Origin: Gossypium raimondii
Taxonomy: Eukaryota > Streptophyta > Magnoliopsida > Malvales > Malvaceae
DNA: 64,000 bases
Direction of reading: 5' to 3'
NCBI RefSeq assembly: GCF_025698545.1
Contig: NC_068566.1
Location: 45,487,192-45,551,191, forward strand
The translations under genes were made by a program, and so were the position numbers. Of this stretch, positions 15,232 to 28,559 are shown piece by piece; the stretch's first letter is position 1, and each line of letters begins with the position of its first letter. Under the pieces are notes generated by a model that made no database searches, was not told the DNA's origin, and saw nothing but the letters and a program-made list of their open reading frames with translations.

Positions 15232-15754
15232 TTATCTAAAAAGTTATGGTGATTGAGAACCTAGACAACCATGTGTCTAGGTTAGATGGACAACAATTTG
15301 TCCAAATTTATCCTAAAGTATTTTTAAATATAATATTTTAAAAATTTTATTTATTTTTAAATTTTTTTAATTCGGAATACACAAACATATATCTTACCAT
15401 TAATCTTTTCATTATAGTATAACTATGATGTGAACCCAAATTATTTTTGAGTCGGACCAACACCCAACTAATATACTATAACTTAGGATGTATCTCATGA
15501 GTTAACATTATGATACTCCTAAACATAGAAAAGCTACTAGAAAACCACTAAAAAAATTTCAACTCTAAAATCTCTCATCTTCCATAAAAACAAAAATTTT
15601 AAACCTCAAATAACCCCTAAAATCAAGGATCCCATTTCCTATTTAACTACACACCATCACTTCCTTGCTCCCTCCTCTCCCCTTTCACTACTTCACACCT
15701 CTCTCAAAGCCCCCTCCTCCCCCTCTCCTTTTCCTCTCTCTCATTGGTGGCAAA
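15232..15754 (+). promoter_or_regulatory. Upstream region and CT-rich leader of ADF
   Basis: From about 15655 to 15745 the sequence is a CT-rich tract (CTCCCTCCTCTCCCCTTTC and similar) running up to the ATG at 15755. Such pyrimidine-rich leaders are common in highly expressed plant genes. No convincing TATA box was found; CTATTTAACTAC at about 15640 is a weak candidate. Confidence 0.4.
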
Positions 15755-16071
15755 ATGGTAATGTTTCTTTTAATCCTCATTACAACATCATATGATTATG
15801 TTTTCTTTTTATAAAATTGTGTCATTGATGGATATGGATGCAGGCAAACTCAGCATCGGGCATGGCAGTAAACGATGAATGTAAAACCAAGTTCTTGGAG
15901 CTAAAAGCGAAGCGAAACTACAGGTTCATCGTTTTCAAAATAGAGGAAAACCTCCAACAGATTGTAGTGGAGAAAGTAGGTGCACCCAAAGACAGCTATG
16001 AGAAATTATGTTCCAGTTTGCCTTCCGATGAGTGTCGTTACGCTGTCTACGATTTCGATTTCACCACCGAT

Positions 16072-16103
<32 letters not shown>

Positions 16104-16353
16104 CGCATGGTATCACCCCCCCCCCCCGCCCCCAAACAATTGCATGAAATATTTTGTTATACGTAAATGGCACTTCTTCATAAAATTCATGTTGCATTAC
16201 AGGTCACCAGACACATCGAGGGTGAGGAGCAAAATGTTGTACGCAAGTTCCAAAGATAGGTTCAGAAGAGAACTGGATGGTGTTCAAGTTGAATTGCAAG
16301 CCACCGATCCCAGTGAAATGAGCTTTGATATCGTCAAAGAAAGAGCCTTCTAA
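15755..16353 (+). CDS. Actin-depolymerizing factor (ADF/cofilin)
   Basis: ADF/cofilin binds actin monomers and filaments, severs filaments and speeds turnover in the cytoplasm. Exons are 15755-15757 (only the ATG), 15844-16109 and 16203-16353, 420 nt in total, giving 139 aa, the standard plant length. A first exon holding just the start codon is a signature of plant ADF genes and explains the GGTAATG donor after the ATG. Seen in the protein: Ser6, the regulatory phosphorylation site of plant ADFs; RYAVYDFDF at 66-74; Lys82; and the long actin-binding helix with Arg98 and Lys100 in [15 protein letters not shown]. The C-terminus ends [18 protein letters not shown]. Intron 2 carries a C-rich run right after its donor. 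It looks closest to pollen-type ADFs (ADF8/ADF11 group), but that subgroup call is from memory. Confidence 0.96.
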
Positions 16354-17971
16354 AATAATGCTTATATTGCCAAAAAATGGGGGGCATTAAATATTTTTCT
16401 TTTTAAATTTTCCTATAATCATAAATATTATTGGAAATTTAGGAACTGATCATATTATGTGTTATGGTGTCAAAGATGGAGTCGGCATCATCGGCTTGGA
16501 TTCATGGGGTTGTTGAAAGGTTAAGAAAAAACTATGAGCGGGGGATCAATCATTTTTCTTTTATTTTAATTTTGTGTAATTATCTTTATATATGTTTTTT
16601 TAAGTGAATAACTCATTATTTTCGCTCATTTTTTTAACAATCTTGTTATAGTTGGGATCATTTTTTTAAGATAATATTTAGAACTACCCATAATCCTCTC
16701 TAACCCATAAATAGAAATACTTCGATCAAATTTACAAATTTAGGAATTAAGTCCATTTACTTTTCAAATTTCAAAATATAAGTATAATTATTAACTCTGT
16801 TAACATTTGGGCTTGGATTTTGAAATTTGAAAGTGAGGGACTAAATTCTTAGAGTTAAAAGTATATGGATTAAATTCTAAATTTGTGAAGAATATAGGGA
16901 CTTATGTGGCATATTTTAACCATTCTATTATGTGTATTTATATTTTTATTTTTAATTAAAAATATGAAATGACAAAACATCATTAAATTAATATAATTTA
17001 CTTTGTAAAGTAATGATATTTTATGATTATTCAATTGAGTTAGTGCTCAATTGGCTAGTGGCACCCCATTTTTCTAATAAAAGATATGAAATAACAAATA
17101 CACATTTATAATTTACTTTGTAGAATAAAGACATTTCCATCGTTACACAATTGGATTGATGTTCAATTGACTCCTTACACTAAAGACCAAACTCGATAAT
17201 GGGTTTATATCAGTAAATATATATATATATATATATATCAAAGTAGTCAGTACAGCACCGGTGGATACACACATTTTTCTACTGAAATTGATACGTATCG
17301 GTACCCGTTTATTTCGCCGTATCATTTCGACTTTATTAAAAAAATTTAAAGAGTATATCTAATATATATATTTTTAAAATACAAAATATTTATCAATTAT
17401 ATAAAATACTAATCAATAAACTCTAAAGATGAAAGAAAATCTAATGCATTAAACCTCGATATAATCCGTACTAACATACCTATCAAAGGTTGAAAGAGTT
17501 GTTTGAAATCAAGCTAGGGGCTGAAATTTTAGAGATTTAGGAATTCAACAACAGAGCTTAATATTTTCTTAATATTCTTTGGTGTCTGACGCACCATGTT
17601 CTACCCTGTATGATAAAAAACTGCCGATGTTCCATTTTAGTACTGAAACAGTGCGCACTAAACCGACATCCATGATATAGATTGTATATATATATATATA
17701 TAACTGGTTATGTAATTTTCTCAAGATTACTAGAAGCAATAAAACCAACAATTTCTTTGTGTATGATGCTAAGAACAACATCAACATAATTTACAAACAT
17801 AATCAAATGTTTTATGATTTCAGAGATTTTTTTTTTCTCAACATCCAATGGGTATATAAGTGAAGCCAAATGTTTATCTTTGTTTGGCATGGCAGAAGCA
17901 TTTACAAAGATAAAAAAGGGGTTGTAAAACTGTATGTATTTGATGTACAGTGTGTTCAGCTTTTAAATCAA
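16354..17971. other. Intergenic between ADF and the pseudokinase
   Basis: The two genes converge here, so both 3' UTRs lie in this stretch. It also holds a truncated SINE-like copy on the minus strand (about 16637-16712), a TA microsatellite at 17217-17239 and another near 17685-17702. No gene is supported. The frames at 17143-17325, 17569-17787 and 17708-17890 are AT-rich noise. Confidence 0.5.
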
Positions 17972-20900
17972 TCATGATGAGAGAGCAAGTTCAGCCCACG
18001 CCAAAGAAGACGATTTGAACTCGATCGAAACCGATGTGTCAATCTTACTCTCCAAAACCGAGCTTATTTCGTCCATCGATGGTTGTTTCGAAGAGTCTGG
18101 TTGAATACAAAGGCATATAACTTCGCAGATAGCTTTGAGGTCTTCGTATCTGAAATGTTTTAACTCCGGGTCTAATAGGTAAGACATTACTTCCGGTAAC
18201 TCGAGATAGTCCTTCGCCTGCAAAATGCATTAGAGCACATGAATGCAAGTTTATCGATAACATGATGACGACATTAAAAGTTTTGCTTACCCAATCTATC
18301 AAGGAACCTTTATCCTTGCAAAATGGAGGCCTCCCACTGATTATTTCAAGCATAAGTATACCGAATGCATGGATGTTTCCGTGGATGTCTACATGGCGTT
18401 TTTCAACGGAATTAGGAAGTAGACAAACGGCTCCATTGTTGCCGACGGAGCCGGAGTTCTTTTCCGATCTGGAAAGAATACTTTTCCAACTTTCGAAATC
18501 AACCAACTGCATGATAAGATAATTTCTTGATCAGAAAGATATCCCCGGAATCCGAGGTAATGAACAAATTATTAGATACCTTGGGAGAAAAATCCTCTGT
18601 AAGATACACGGCACTTGAGTTTAACTCTAATATAGTGAATGGTGGATCAAGTTCTGTATGAAGATATTTAAGTCCTCGAGCAATGCCGAGAATAATTCTC
18701 ATTCGCCTTGTCCAATATAATTGAGATCCTTCACCGTCTGCATGGAAATTGATCACAATGGTAAAAACATGCTAACCATTGCATGTGAACCGAGCAAGAG
18801 AGGAAGTATGCTTACAATGCAAATGCTCATAAAGTGTTCCATTTGATGCGTATTCGAAAACAAGCATCCTCGTAAATGGAGTGCTCTCTCTACAGTAACC
18901 TAATAATTTCCCTATGTTCTCGTGATTCAATCTTGCCAATTCTGCCACCTGCATAGCAATTTAACCGAAAATTTAGAATCCGATTACTCCAAGTTCGTCA
19001 CATTGTTACACGATAACAAGTACCTCTCTTTGGTAATAGAGCTCGAGATAACCAGTCCAGCGCTCTTCTTTAATGCAGAGGGATATCACAGCAATTTCCG
19101 GCCCACCCTTCATGGTACCTTTATAGACCAAACTGTCAGGAGAAGAACCGATAATGTTGCTAAAGTCTTCACAAGCTACTTCGAGCTCTTGCCTGCTAAA
19201 TTTAGTGACGTCTTTCAATAACTCAGAATCTGTGAAAAAATTGTGATGTTAAATCAATATTGTTTCAAGGAATAAACTACAAAAGTTAATCCAAGGAAAA
19301 ATAGGCAACGGCTCAACAGCATATACAGCAAACTAACCTATATACACCACCACATGATCCTTCCCACTCCCGGACTTTTTCCAAGGGATTATGATTGCGG
19401 ACTTGCTATTGCATCTCTGGAAAGCGGTAAGGAGAGCGACGAGAAAGAGAGATCCCACCATAATTCCCGTCACGATTTCAAGTGCCAAGAGCCACGCGGG
19501 TTTCGATGCTTTCATACGCTTTGCAACATCTTCGGCACGCTGATGCTTAGGGCTGGGTGCTTGGTGACTTTCAGAAGACTCGGCACCTAAAAGAACAAAT
19601 ATTTTCACCGTCAACCGTTACATCATCATTATAAAACAATTTCATTGTAATAAGACCATCGGCTAGCATTGATAAAAGGTTACTTACAGTGTATGTATAT
19701 ACCGCATTGTGAGCTGGGACGCTGTTTAGTATTGTTGGCCTGAAGACAGTTCCCTTGAAAGCTTGCGCTGCATTAATAATACGGGAAAAACATGAACCGG
19801 TAGTATAAAAAGAAGCCAACACACATCAATGATATACAAAAATAAAGTTTACCTCGGAAGGTGTTCCAAGCACTTCGGAATTCTTCCAATCAAAAAATTA
19901 TAGGAGAAATCCGCCACTTTTAACTGAGATGAGCTACAAAGTCCGGGTAAGTTTGAATGTGTCGCATACCTGTAGTGTAAAGAATTATTAGATATCAACT
20001 TTGAAATACTAACACAACCAATGGCGCATATAGATTATAACCATCCTATTACAATGGTCATGCATCCTCTGTTTCCTACTTACATTCCACGCGTATTAGC
20101 TGTAAATGTTGAATTGCTATAAGCAGGAACAGCTCCTTTAAGTCTATTTCTATCGAGTCGAAGTTCCTCAAGATACTTTAAGTTGCCGAGCTCAGCAGGC
20201 AGGCTTCCTGTTAACCCATTTGACTGAAGATTTCTGTGATAACAAAAGAAAAAGCCATTAATAAGGAAAAAAAACAAGTTCATTTCCTTAAATCAAGGCC
20301 GATAAAGTTTACATTACATCTTCACCACACTCGATAAATTCCCTAGCTCCGGAGGAATCGGACCAGTCAACCGGTTCATCCCTAGATCCAAGACTTTGAG
20401 GAACTTCAACATGCCGAGTTCTTTCGGTATTATCCCTAACAGCTTGTTTTTTTGTAAAGTTCTAGAAAAACACAGGTAAGTATGTATCAACTACGACAAT
20501 TCTAGACCGATATAAGTTGAATCAAGAACATGGCTTTGAACAAATTCGAATAAGAACCAACATACAGTTCTTGTAAGTAGGTAATTTGGCCTATTTCTGG
20601 TGCAAGAAATCCCTTCAAAGATGAAGATGATATGTTTCTGCAACAAATTAAGAAACATGATTACACTAAAAACATACATCAATTGTGTAGTAATGTTTAT
20701 GAACATGTTGGATCAAAGCTTACATCTTTATAACATGTTGTCTCTCTTTATTACAAGTAATCCCAAACCATTCACAAGGATCAGAATCTAAAACATTCCA
20801 ATTTGACAGAACCAGATGTGGGTCTTCATATATATCTTCCTTAAATGTTGTAAGAGCCATAACTGCAAAGAACCAAAGTTCCCCCAACTTAGCAACAAAA

Positions 20901-21119
20901 TTTTGAACACCATTGAAGCTAGAATTTACAGTTAAGATCCTTATTTCTACTCACATTTTACAAGAAACCAAACAAGATCTGCAAAAGAAAAAAAAAACCC
21001 AGAAAAGTAAAGACTAAAAGGAAAAGCACATTACCTTCATCACTAGGAAAAGAACGAGAAGTGACCAAAGAAACACCATAAGAAAGAAATAGAAGAAGCA
21101 AATAAATGTATGCCATCAT
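17972..21119 (-). CDS. LRR receptor-like pseudokinase (At1g63430 type)
   Basis: Plasma-membrane receptor-like protein of 664 aa. Minus-strand exons: 21119-21035, 20862-20724, 20637-20566, 20461-20318, 20233-20084, 19969-19853, 19767-19688, 19586-19338, 19229-19024, 18948-18816, 18737-18580, 18506-18291, 18217-17972; all GT-AG, and the sum of 1995 nt closes the frame. Order: signal peptide ([15 protein letters not shown]), LRR N-cap with [16 protein letters not shown], about four leucine-rich repeats, a cysteine-containing juxtamembrane part, a transmembrane helix around 293-316 ([19 protein letters not shown]), then a kinase-like domain from about 358. The kinase is probably inactive. The VAIK lysine is replaced (EIAVISLC), the HRD loop reads [10 protein letters not shown] and DFG reads DFE. 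I chose the first of two adjacent ATGs; using the second shortens the protein by one residue. Confidence 0.93.
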
Positions 21120-21845
21120 TTTCTTTTATCACCAACAAGTAGAATTCATCAACAAGAGATGTGGGTTTTATGAAAAAACTGAAACTAAAAGTAAAGTTCA
21201 AAGCTTTGGTGCATTAATCTACTGGAAATGGGGATTCTTTGTTTAAAAAAGTACAAAGAAAAATGAAAGAAAGCAAGAACAAAATAATGAAGAGATATAA
21301 AGATGCTAGCTTTTAATGCAAAACTACTGGGTTTAAAGCTTTAAGATTTATCAACTACCCACGAAAGCAAAATCACTTGAAAATAAAAAAGGGGGAATAT
21401 TATGAAAATAAGAGAGTGTGAAGAAAATCAAAGAGGGAGTGAAATAAAAATGTGAAGTCTTTTCAGGGAAAATAATAGGAAGAAAAGTGACGTGTGAAGG
21501 AAAACTTGGATGTAATTGAAGTTTTCAGTGAACAAGATTTATTTTATCACTAAAAATTTTATCAACTTTGAATTAATATATTGAAATTATAAGATTTAAG
21601 TAAGTATTATCTCTACTCTCTAATCTGATAAAGCTATTGAGAAATTATCAAAATCTTATTCTTTTATGAATTAATAGAAATTTATATATAAACTCAAAAA
21701 TATTTAAAACACTAATATCATTTATTTTCTAGAGGAAAAAATAGTATGAAATAGAGACGCCACATCATCTCGTATCATTTACCAATTATTTAATGTTATT
21801 TCAACATTTTTTTCATGTTATTAGACAATCATTTTGGCAATTTTT
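21120..21845. other. Upstream region of the pseudokinase gene
   Basis: Purine-rich on the plus strand, consistent with a CT-rich leader on the coding strand. A weak TATA-like TTTATATC lies near 21290 on the minus strand, about 175 bp before the start. I see no other gene. Confidence 0.35.
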
Positions 21846-21849
21846 TTCA

Positions 21850-22335
21850 ACCTAAATCTTGGATCCCAAATTTTAAACCCTGAACATTAGACCCTAAACC
21901 CTAAATATTAGATTTTGAACCCTAAACCTTGGACCCCAGATCCTAAACATAGAGTTTAAGGTCGATGGTCCAAGGTCCAAGGTTGAGGTCCAAGGTTTAA
22001 GATTTAAGGTTCAAGATTCAGTTAATTTTTTTGTATGTCAATTATTTAATTATTTAATGTCATTAACACATCATTTTGATAATTTTTTAGCCTAAACCCT
22101 AAATCTTAGACCTTGATCCTTGGACCCCAGACTTTGAATCTTGGATATTGAACCCTCGACCTTGATTCCTAAACTTTAGACCTTGGACCCAAACCATAAA
22201 CCTTAAACTCTAAACCTAAACCCTTGACCTAGAGTTCAAGATCGAGAGTCTAGGGTGTAAGGTTTGGGGTCCATAGTTTGAGGTTTAAGGTTTATGGTCC
22301 AGAATTTAGGGTTTGAAGTTTAAGATCCAGATTAA
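21850..22335. repeat. Telomere-like CCCTAAA foldback repeat
   Basis: Blocks of degenerate CCCTAAACCCTAAA and CTTGGACCCCAGA words (21855-21945) are followed by their inverse (TTTAAGGTCGATGGTCCAAGG, about 21955-22020). The whole pattern then repeats at 22080-22335. A palindromic interstitial block like this is not a true telomere. It resembles foldback elements carrying telomere-like words. Confidence 0.7.
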
Positions 22336-23885
22336 AAAAATTAACAAAATGATGTGTAAATGACATAGAAAAATATGGTAAAATACCATTAAATAGTTGG
22401 TAAGGGATACATGATAATGTGATGTTTCGCTTTCATACAAGCTTTTCCTTAGGTGGGAATATATACTATATGGTAAGTGGATAAGAATAAACAATAATTA
22501 TCAAATGAATGAAGATTTTATAAATTTTCCTCATTTTATTCTTGAAAATTGAAAACATTTAACAAATTAATGGGTTTTAATAATTGAAAATAATAATAAT
22601 AATTACCTTAATTGTGAGTCAAATCAAGACCTAAATTGAGGTCTTTGTATCTAATTTAGTTTTGACGTTTAAGATAATATTGGATTGGAAAACTAAATTA
22701 ATCAAAAAATCAAATGTGGAATATGGACACACAACACAACACAACACAACCACTCCATCTTTATTATTATTTTTAAAAGTCAAAATTAAAACTAAAAAAA
22801 CCCAACAAGGATTTGCAATTTTGCATGAATAAATATTTTATGAAGATCTTAATTCTAAATTATTATAAAATAAATAAACAATTTAATAATTTAATATTAC
22901 CAATTATTAATTTTATATTTGCCAAAAATGGTATTATATATTTTCAACAATATATATTTATATATGGATTGGACATGCATTAATAAAAAATATCAATAAA
23001 TGCACATGATTAAAGTAGCTAGTTGTGATAATGTGGACCCTTTTAAAATTATTAACTTTAAGCTCTATTTTTATTATAATTAGAATACTATTGCACTTGA
23101 TCTGGTTTTGTCGGTATGTTTATTTTCTCAGATAGTTTGGAAACGGTATAAGTTATACAGAGTAGTTATTTAAAGGTGTCGAATTCTGCTTTAGTTAGAA
23201 GAATTTAATATTTTATTGATTAAAATTGCGCAATGATCAATTTATCACGTATCTAGAGAAAACAATAAAGAGACAAATAATCTTGCTAAAACGTATGTTG
23301 ATAAAAAAAAAAGTGACCTACAGTTATTTGAAATGCCGCCAAGGGAGTTTGGGTATAATTTAAGTAGATTAATGTATTGTTTTTTATTCACAATCAAATA
23401 TTTTATTTATGTTACTTTATGATAAGCGAGTCAATTAAATTCTTAAATGAATTGAGACCCTGTTGAAGGGAGTTTGACTATTTGAAGTGAAGTTTGCGAC
23501 GTGTCGTTCATTCGATATTGGGTTTTGGGTATCTATATTCAATTTTGTTTCTCAACTTTATCGAAAATTATGTGGGGGTTTGAAAACATCTCACCACCGA
23601 TTTAGTATTTTATAATTCTTTTTACAATTTTTAATTTATACATAAGAATGAAGATTTGGGTGTGTATATATATATTGGCTTAAAGAATTGAAGATTTATT
23701 CAAGGTGGAAGGGTCATTACTCGAAATTCTTCCAAGCAAAAGATTCCAAAAGGTTAAGTAATATTAAAGTGAAAATAGATTAAAGATTGGGCAAGTCATT
23801 GAGCTTTTTTGTGTCACAAAGTCAAAAAAATCATCCTTCTTTTATTTATTTATTTGAAGCTTAAATATGTTAAATTATTTCAATA
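22336..23885. other. AT-rich intergenic DNA
   Basis: No gene is seen. It contains an ACACA/ACAAC pentamer microsatellite at about 22727-22750. The rest is AT-rich sequence without recognisable element ends. Confidence 0.45.
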
Positions 23886-24022
23886 ATGCCGAAGCTCGAT
23901 TGGTATAAGCATTATTGTCAGCGTAGGAGGACATGAGTTTAAGTGCGTTCAAAATTATGTGTAGTTCTAGGTATTGTATTAAAAAGAAACATATATAATA
24001 AGAACCTATAATGAGATTAATG
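23886..24022 (+). mobile_element. SINE-like repeat, internally deleted
   Basis: GCTCGATTGGTATAAGCATTATTGTCAGCG and GAGGACATGAGTTTAAGTGCGTT match the family head and B-box area. The middle part (GCGCATTATCCTCCTATTTATGGG) is missing. The tail, AGTTCTAGGTATTGTATTAAAAAG and ATAATGAGATTAATGTT, is present. Confidence 0.55.
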
Positions 24023-24490
24023 TTAAAACAGATTATGTTAATAATTTTGGAGAGGATTTTTAGTGAAAACATAAAAGGATGAGGCGAGGTATTTATAAGA
24101 AGAGACCTCGATACTTGTGAGTATCGAGGCTCATGAATATTTTTCACGGAATCATAGAGACTTGAAATTGTAATTACCTCGACACCCATGGCTATTATGG
24201 AAAATAAGTTTCCTATGTACATATTTTAAGATACTAGCTTCTAATTTCACATGCCTTACATGTAATTTTATGTATTTAATATTTAATTAAAATTTCAAAT
24301 TTTATCCTTTAATTGCAGTAACGTAAAATAATATTTTTATTTAAATAATTTAATATAATTAAAATATATTAAATTATCAATTCAAATATTATAATAGAAA
24401 ATTCTCAAATTATGCCAACAACCTTTTAACCTAGTGGCAAGAGAAAACAATTGATATTCTCATCAGTTCAAAAGTTTTTCCAAATTCATG

Positions 24491-24542
<52 letters not shown>

Positions 24543-25580
24543 ATTAGTTAGTTTAAATAGTTAATATCGTGAACTTTTCAATTAAAACGTTACGTAGTTA
24601 TATATAATTTGAAAGTAGATTTATAAATCTAAAAAGTATAAAGATTAAATTCTTGAAAATAAAAGTAGGAGAACTCCAAATGTACGAATTGTAGAGACTT
24701 AGAGTCATGGTTATTTGAACCAGACTGAACCGGTTGGAGATTGGTCCAGAGAGAGACATCAGACCAATTAACCCAGAAACCAATGCAGATCGATTGAACC
24801 AAGTTAAAAAGTTAATTGAATGGGTTTTTTTATTTTTTGAAATATTTTTTAATAATTTATTCAATCAAACCATACGAACCAGTAACCTAACTAGTCCAAC
24901 CATCGGTCCGGTTCTGAAAATCTTGCTAGATTTTATTTTAATTTTCAAAAATTTACTCTATAATTTGATATAAACTAATAATCAACCCAACCCAACGCGA
25001 CTAGTGTATATAACATATTAATTTATTATGAAATCTAAATTCCGGCCTGTTCATCACTTGCCAATCAAACTCTTTAAAGCTAGCATGTGTTTAGACAGCA
25101 ATGCTTTTCCATTTATTATATAAAACACTTTATTAGTTGATAATGCAAAAAAAGAAAGCTAAAATGCAAATAGAAAACGAAAATCCTTTCATTTATTTAT
25201 TTATTTATTTATTTTAGACCTCGTCTTTCTCAGATTTCTGTCTTCAATAATTCATTTACTTATTTCAATTTTTTGTTGGTACAAATTAATTATTTTATTT
25301 GGAATTGGTGAGAATGATTTAAGTTAATGATAGCCCCTCGTAATAATGCTGTTTCCAAAATTCGAATCTACGTTCTCCCCTTTAAAGTGCACTCGTAAGC
25401 CCAATATATTTTATCATTACACCCGATTAATTATTGATTGTGAAATAATGTTTTTTTATATAATTATAAAAAGTTACGTTTGCCATGGATATAAATGATT
25501 TCGTTGGAGGGATGCATTTCGATTTTACATAAAAATTTTCAGCATAATAAAAATAATTATCATCAAAATTAGGATAAATC

Positions 25581-25621
<41 letters not shown>

Positions 25622-27466
25622 TAAAAAGAATTATGTTTGATATATATTAGAAATGAGAATAACTTATACCTACATATGATTTACACAAAATAAACTTAAA
25701 TTGCCTAATTTTTTTTTTGGTAAATTATATTCAATATCATTAAACTATTAGTAAGTTTATGTTTTAGTCACTCAACTTCAAAAAGTTACAAAATAGTAGT
25801 CATCCAATCATTTGAAAGTTTTCATTTAAGTCACTGAATAATTTAAAAGTTTTTATTTAATTCACTAGGTTGTTAAGTTTTTTTTTTTTTAAAAGTTAGC
25901 TAACGAGCTCCAAGCAACGATTCGATGATTATATGATGGATCATTGCTCATCGACGAGTAGAAGAATATTTCAATAATCATTTTATAACTTTTCAAAGTT
26001 AAACGATTAAAATATAAATTTACTAATAGTTTAATGACCTTAAATGTAACTTATTTTTTTGGGTTCACACTATTAGTATCATATAAGTTGTTGTGTACTT
26101 CACAATCTATGTTGATTCAAGTCTATGAGCAAGAAATCTCAAAATTTTGGGTAACTAATTAAAAAGCTTTAAAAGCAAGACCCCTCATGATTTGGTGGGG
26201 TTACTCTTTTCTTAGTAAACTTTGGTAGGTCTCTCTTACTCATTAGTTTTCCATCAATTTAAACCTTAAATTATCCTTTCAAAGTATTATTACATTTATT
26301 CATGTGCCAAGCTGACCTAAATATTGTATTTATTTTTATTAATAATTAAAATTTCGAATTTGGGGTTTAGGTTACATTATCTCTATCTCAAGTTAGTGTT
26401 ATAATTGGTTCTTGAATCGATATTACGCTACGAAATGCAAAATCTAGGTATGGAAGACAAGGACTGTGATTAGTGGCAATTTCTCCAACCGACATGATGA
26501 GTGTTAGCAAAGGAATTGAGATCTAAGTCTAACACTACAACTAATCCCCCCCCCAAATAATAAATAATAATACTTAAGGCTGACCTAATGTTGCTTACCT
26601 TTTCAATGATCATGGACTGGTAACCATATTTATATAAAGTGGAGGGTCGCCTAACAAGGTGGTCGGAGGGGGTAAGAGGGAAGGAGAAGAAAAGGAGAGA
26701 GAGAGAGAGGAGTTTGTGATACGAACATCATGTCCTTCTGCCTGGTTGTTTTGGGTTTAAGCTTTGTCCTGTGTTCCATCAGATGAGATGTTGTGACAGA
26801 GTTTAGTGTGGCGATTATTGAGTAAGGTTCATTAGGTTGTTCTAAATGGTTAGTCATAAAATGTATTCTATTTTCACGGATAGGAATCGAATCCCCGACT
26901 TCATGATTAAAGAATGCGACGAGCAACTATTATATCACACCTCATGATTATAGCATTATTGAGAGACATAACTTATGTGTCGTGTTTTACACCTTTGCGA
27001 GTTTGTATTTTGTATCTTCAATAGAAAGGTGAGTGATTTCATTGAGTTTACCTAGTGATACAATAGAAAAGTTGCAACATTTTTGTAAGAAGGTTGGGCT
27101 TAAATTTTATTATAATTGTGAGTATTAATGGATTCATTTTTGGATAAGATCTGGAAGACGTCAGTTAAATCTAAATTGTGTTACCAATTTTTATATTCAA
27201 TATTTTATTCTTTATATATTTATTTATCGATGTACCATTTGATGTACTCATATCTCTTAATACATCTCACTACCTGTACATTATAAAATGAAAATAAAAA
27301 ACCTAAACATAGGAAGCAAGATTGAAGCCATGTCTAGCTAGCTACTATGGTTTTCTAAATAGATTAAATTGAGTTACCGAATTAATCGATAAAATTTGGT
27401 TAATTGGTTTTTTTGGTTTTAATTTTAATTGATTTAAAGAGTCTATTTGAATATGTAAGATAGTTG
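24023..27466. other. Gene-free repeat-rich DNA
   Basis: It contains TA microsatellites at 24495-24539 and 25584-25616, a TTTA run at 25191-25215, and a degenerate GGGTAAAC-family MITE (25719-26052, listed separately). It also holds a stretch rich in AACCGG/AACCAG words at 24715-24920 that recurs elsewhere in the window. The frames at 24598-24864, 24734-24973 and 26651-26926 show no protein signature. Confidence 0.45.
25719..26052. mobile_element. GGGTAAAC-family MITE, degenerate copy
   Basis: The left end GGTAAATTATATTCAATATC is followed by TTAAACTATTAGTAAGTTTA, as in the copy at 158. The right part has AATTTACTAATAGTTTAATG, but the terminal GTTTACCC has decayed. A central deletion has shortened it to about 330 bp. 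Confidence 0.6.
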
Positions 27467-27606
27467 TCGATTGAGTCTTAATTCGATTGGTATTGGCATT
27501 GGCATGTTGTCAATATAAGAGGACATATGTTTGAGTGTGTTGAAGCGTATTATCCTCCTATTGTATAAAAAAATAGATATAATAAAAACTTGTAATGAAA
27601 TTAATG
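27467..27606 (+). mobile_element. SINE-like repeat
   Basis: CGATTGAGTCTTAATTCGAT at the start and GGACATATGTTTGAGTGTGT at the B-box position match the family. The distal half is shortened. Confidence 0.5.
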
Positions 27607-27674
27607 TTTAAAAAATCATATTTATATGAATTAGAAGAAAAGTAACATTTTTTTCGTTTGTATGTTATATATAT

Positions 27675-28055
27675 GTGAGTGAGTCACTTATATCGATGTA
27701 AAATTTAAATAGTTTTATATTTTTATAATTTTAAACATTTAATATTTTAATAATTCAATCGTTATATTTCATGCTCCAATCATGTAAATTGTGCATACCA
27801 AGTTTAACATAAATGAAATTTTTTAACTATTTGTTTTACGTTAAAAACTTTCAACCATTATATATATATGTATTAGTGTAGATAATATTTTAGATCGACA
27901 TGATAGAAATATCGAATAGATTAAAAAATTTACATGCATGATAAGTACAGATATTTTAATAAATTCAACGGTTAAATTGTTAAAATATTAAACGTATAAA
28001 AATTACGAAAAGATGTAAAACCACTTAAGTTTTACATCGTAAGTAAATCCTCCAC
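27675..28055. mobile_element. MITE of a second family, copy A
   Basis: The left end (GTGAGTGAGTCACTTATATC then GATGTAAAATTTAAATAG) is the inverse of the right end (ACTTAAGTTTTACATCGTAA then GTAAATCCTCCAC). Inverted arms run about 50 bp. A better preserved relative lies at 52376-52761. There is no coding capacity. Confidence 0.6.
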
Positions 28056-28559
28056 TATATTTTCCTTACTTTCTCTTAAATGATTTAGTTTTTTTATCGC
28101 AATTTAGAGGAAAAGCATTAAATTACTTAATTTTTATTTATAGTAATTTAGAAGGAAAGCTATGGAAAGACTGTGAGGTTATTTTTAAGACGTGAAATTA
28201 CATTTTATTATATTTCCTTTTACATAAGTTATTTTATAAAAAATATCATGAATTTAATAATTGTTTCTGCGTTAAGGTTTTAAGGAAATATCGTGGATTA
28301 ATTTGGGTAAATAATCGTTGAGTTTAGAGATTAATTTTGACAAAAAAAAAAGAGTTCACGTTTAAGTTTAGAGATTAACTTGAACCAAAAAAAAGTTCAA
28401 ACTCTAATGTGAGAATAATTACCAAATTTGAAGTCTAACTTAAAACAAAAACAAAAACAAAAAATTAAACCCGAATGTGAGAATAATAATCAAGTTTAAA
28501 TCCGAAAAATATGGTTTAACCAATTAAATAAGGAAAGATAAAAGAAATAGTAGGATATG
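28056..28559. other. AT-rich intergenic DNA
   Basis: I see nothing beyond low-complexity AT-rich sequence and A-rich runs. Confidence 0.4.

Noticed and set aside
21850..22335. True telomere or chromosome end
   Set aside because: Repeats are degenerate and palindromic, and genes continue on both sides.
24495..24539. TA run as a regulatory or replication element
   Set aside because: It is an ordinary dinucleotide microsatellite. Similar runs occur at 17217, 25584 and 53408.
26651..26926. 91-codon minus-strand frame
   Set aside because: It has no domain, signal peptide or supporting promoter, and includes a simple GAGAGA tract.
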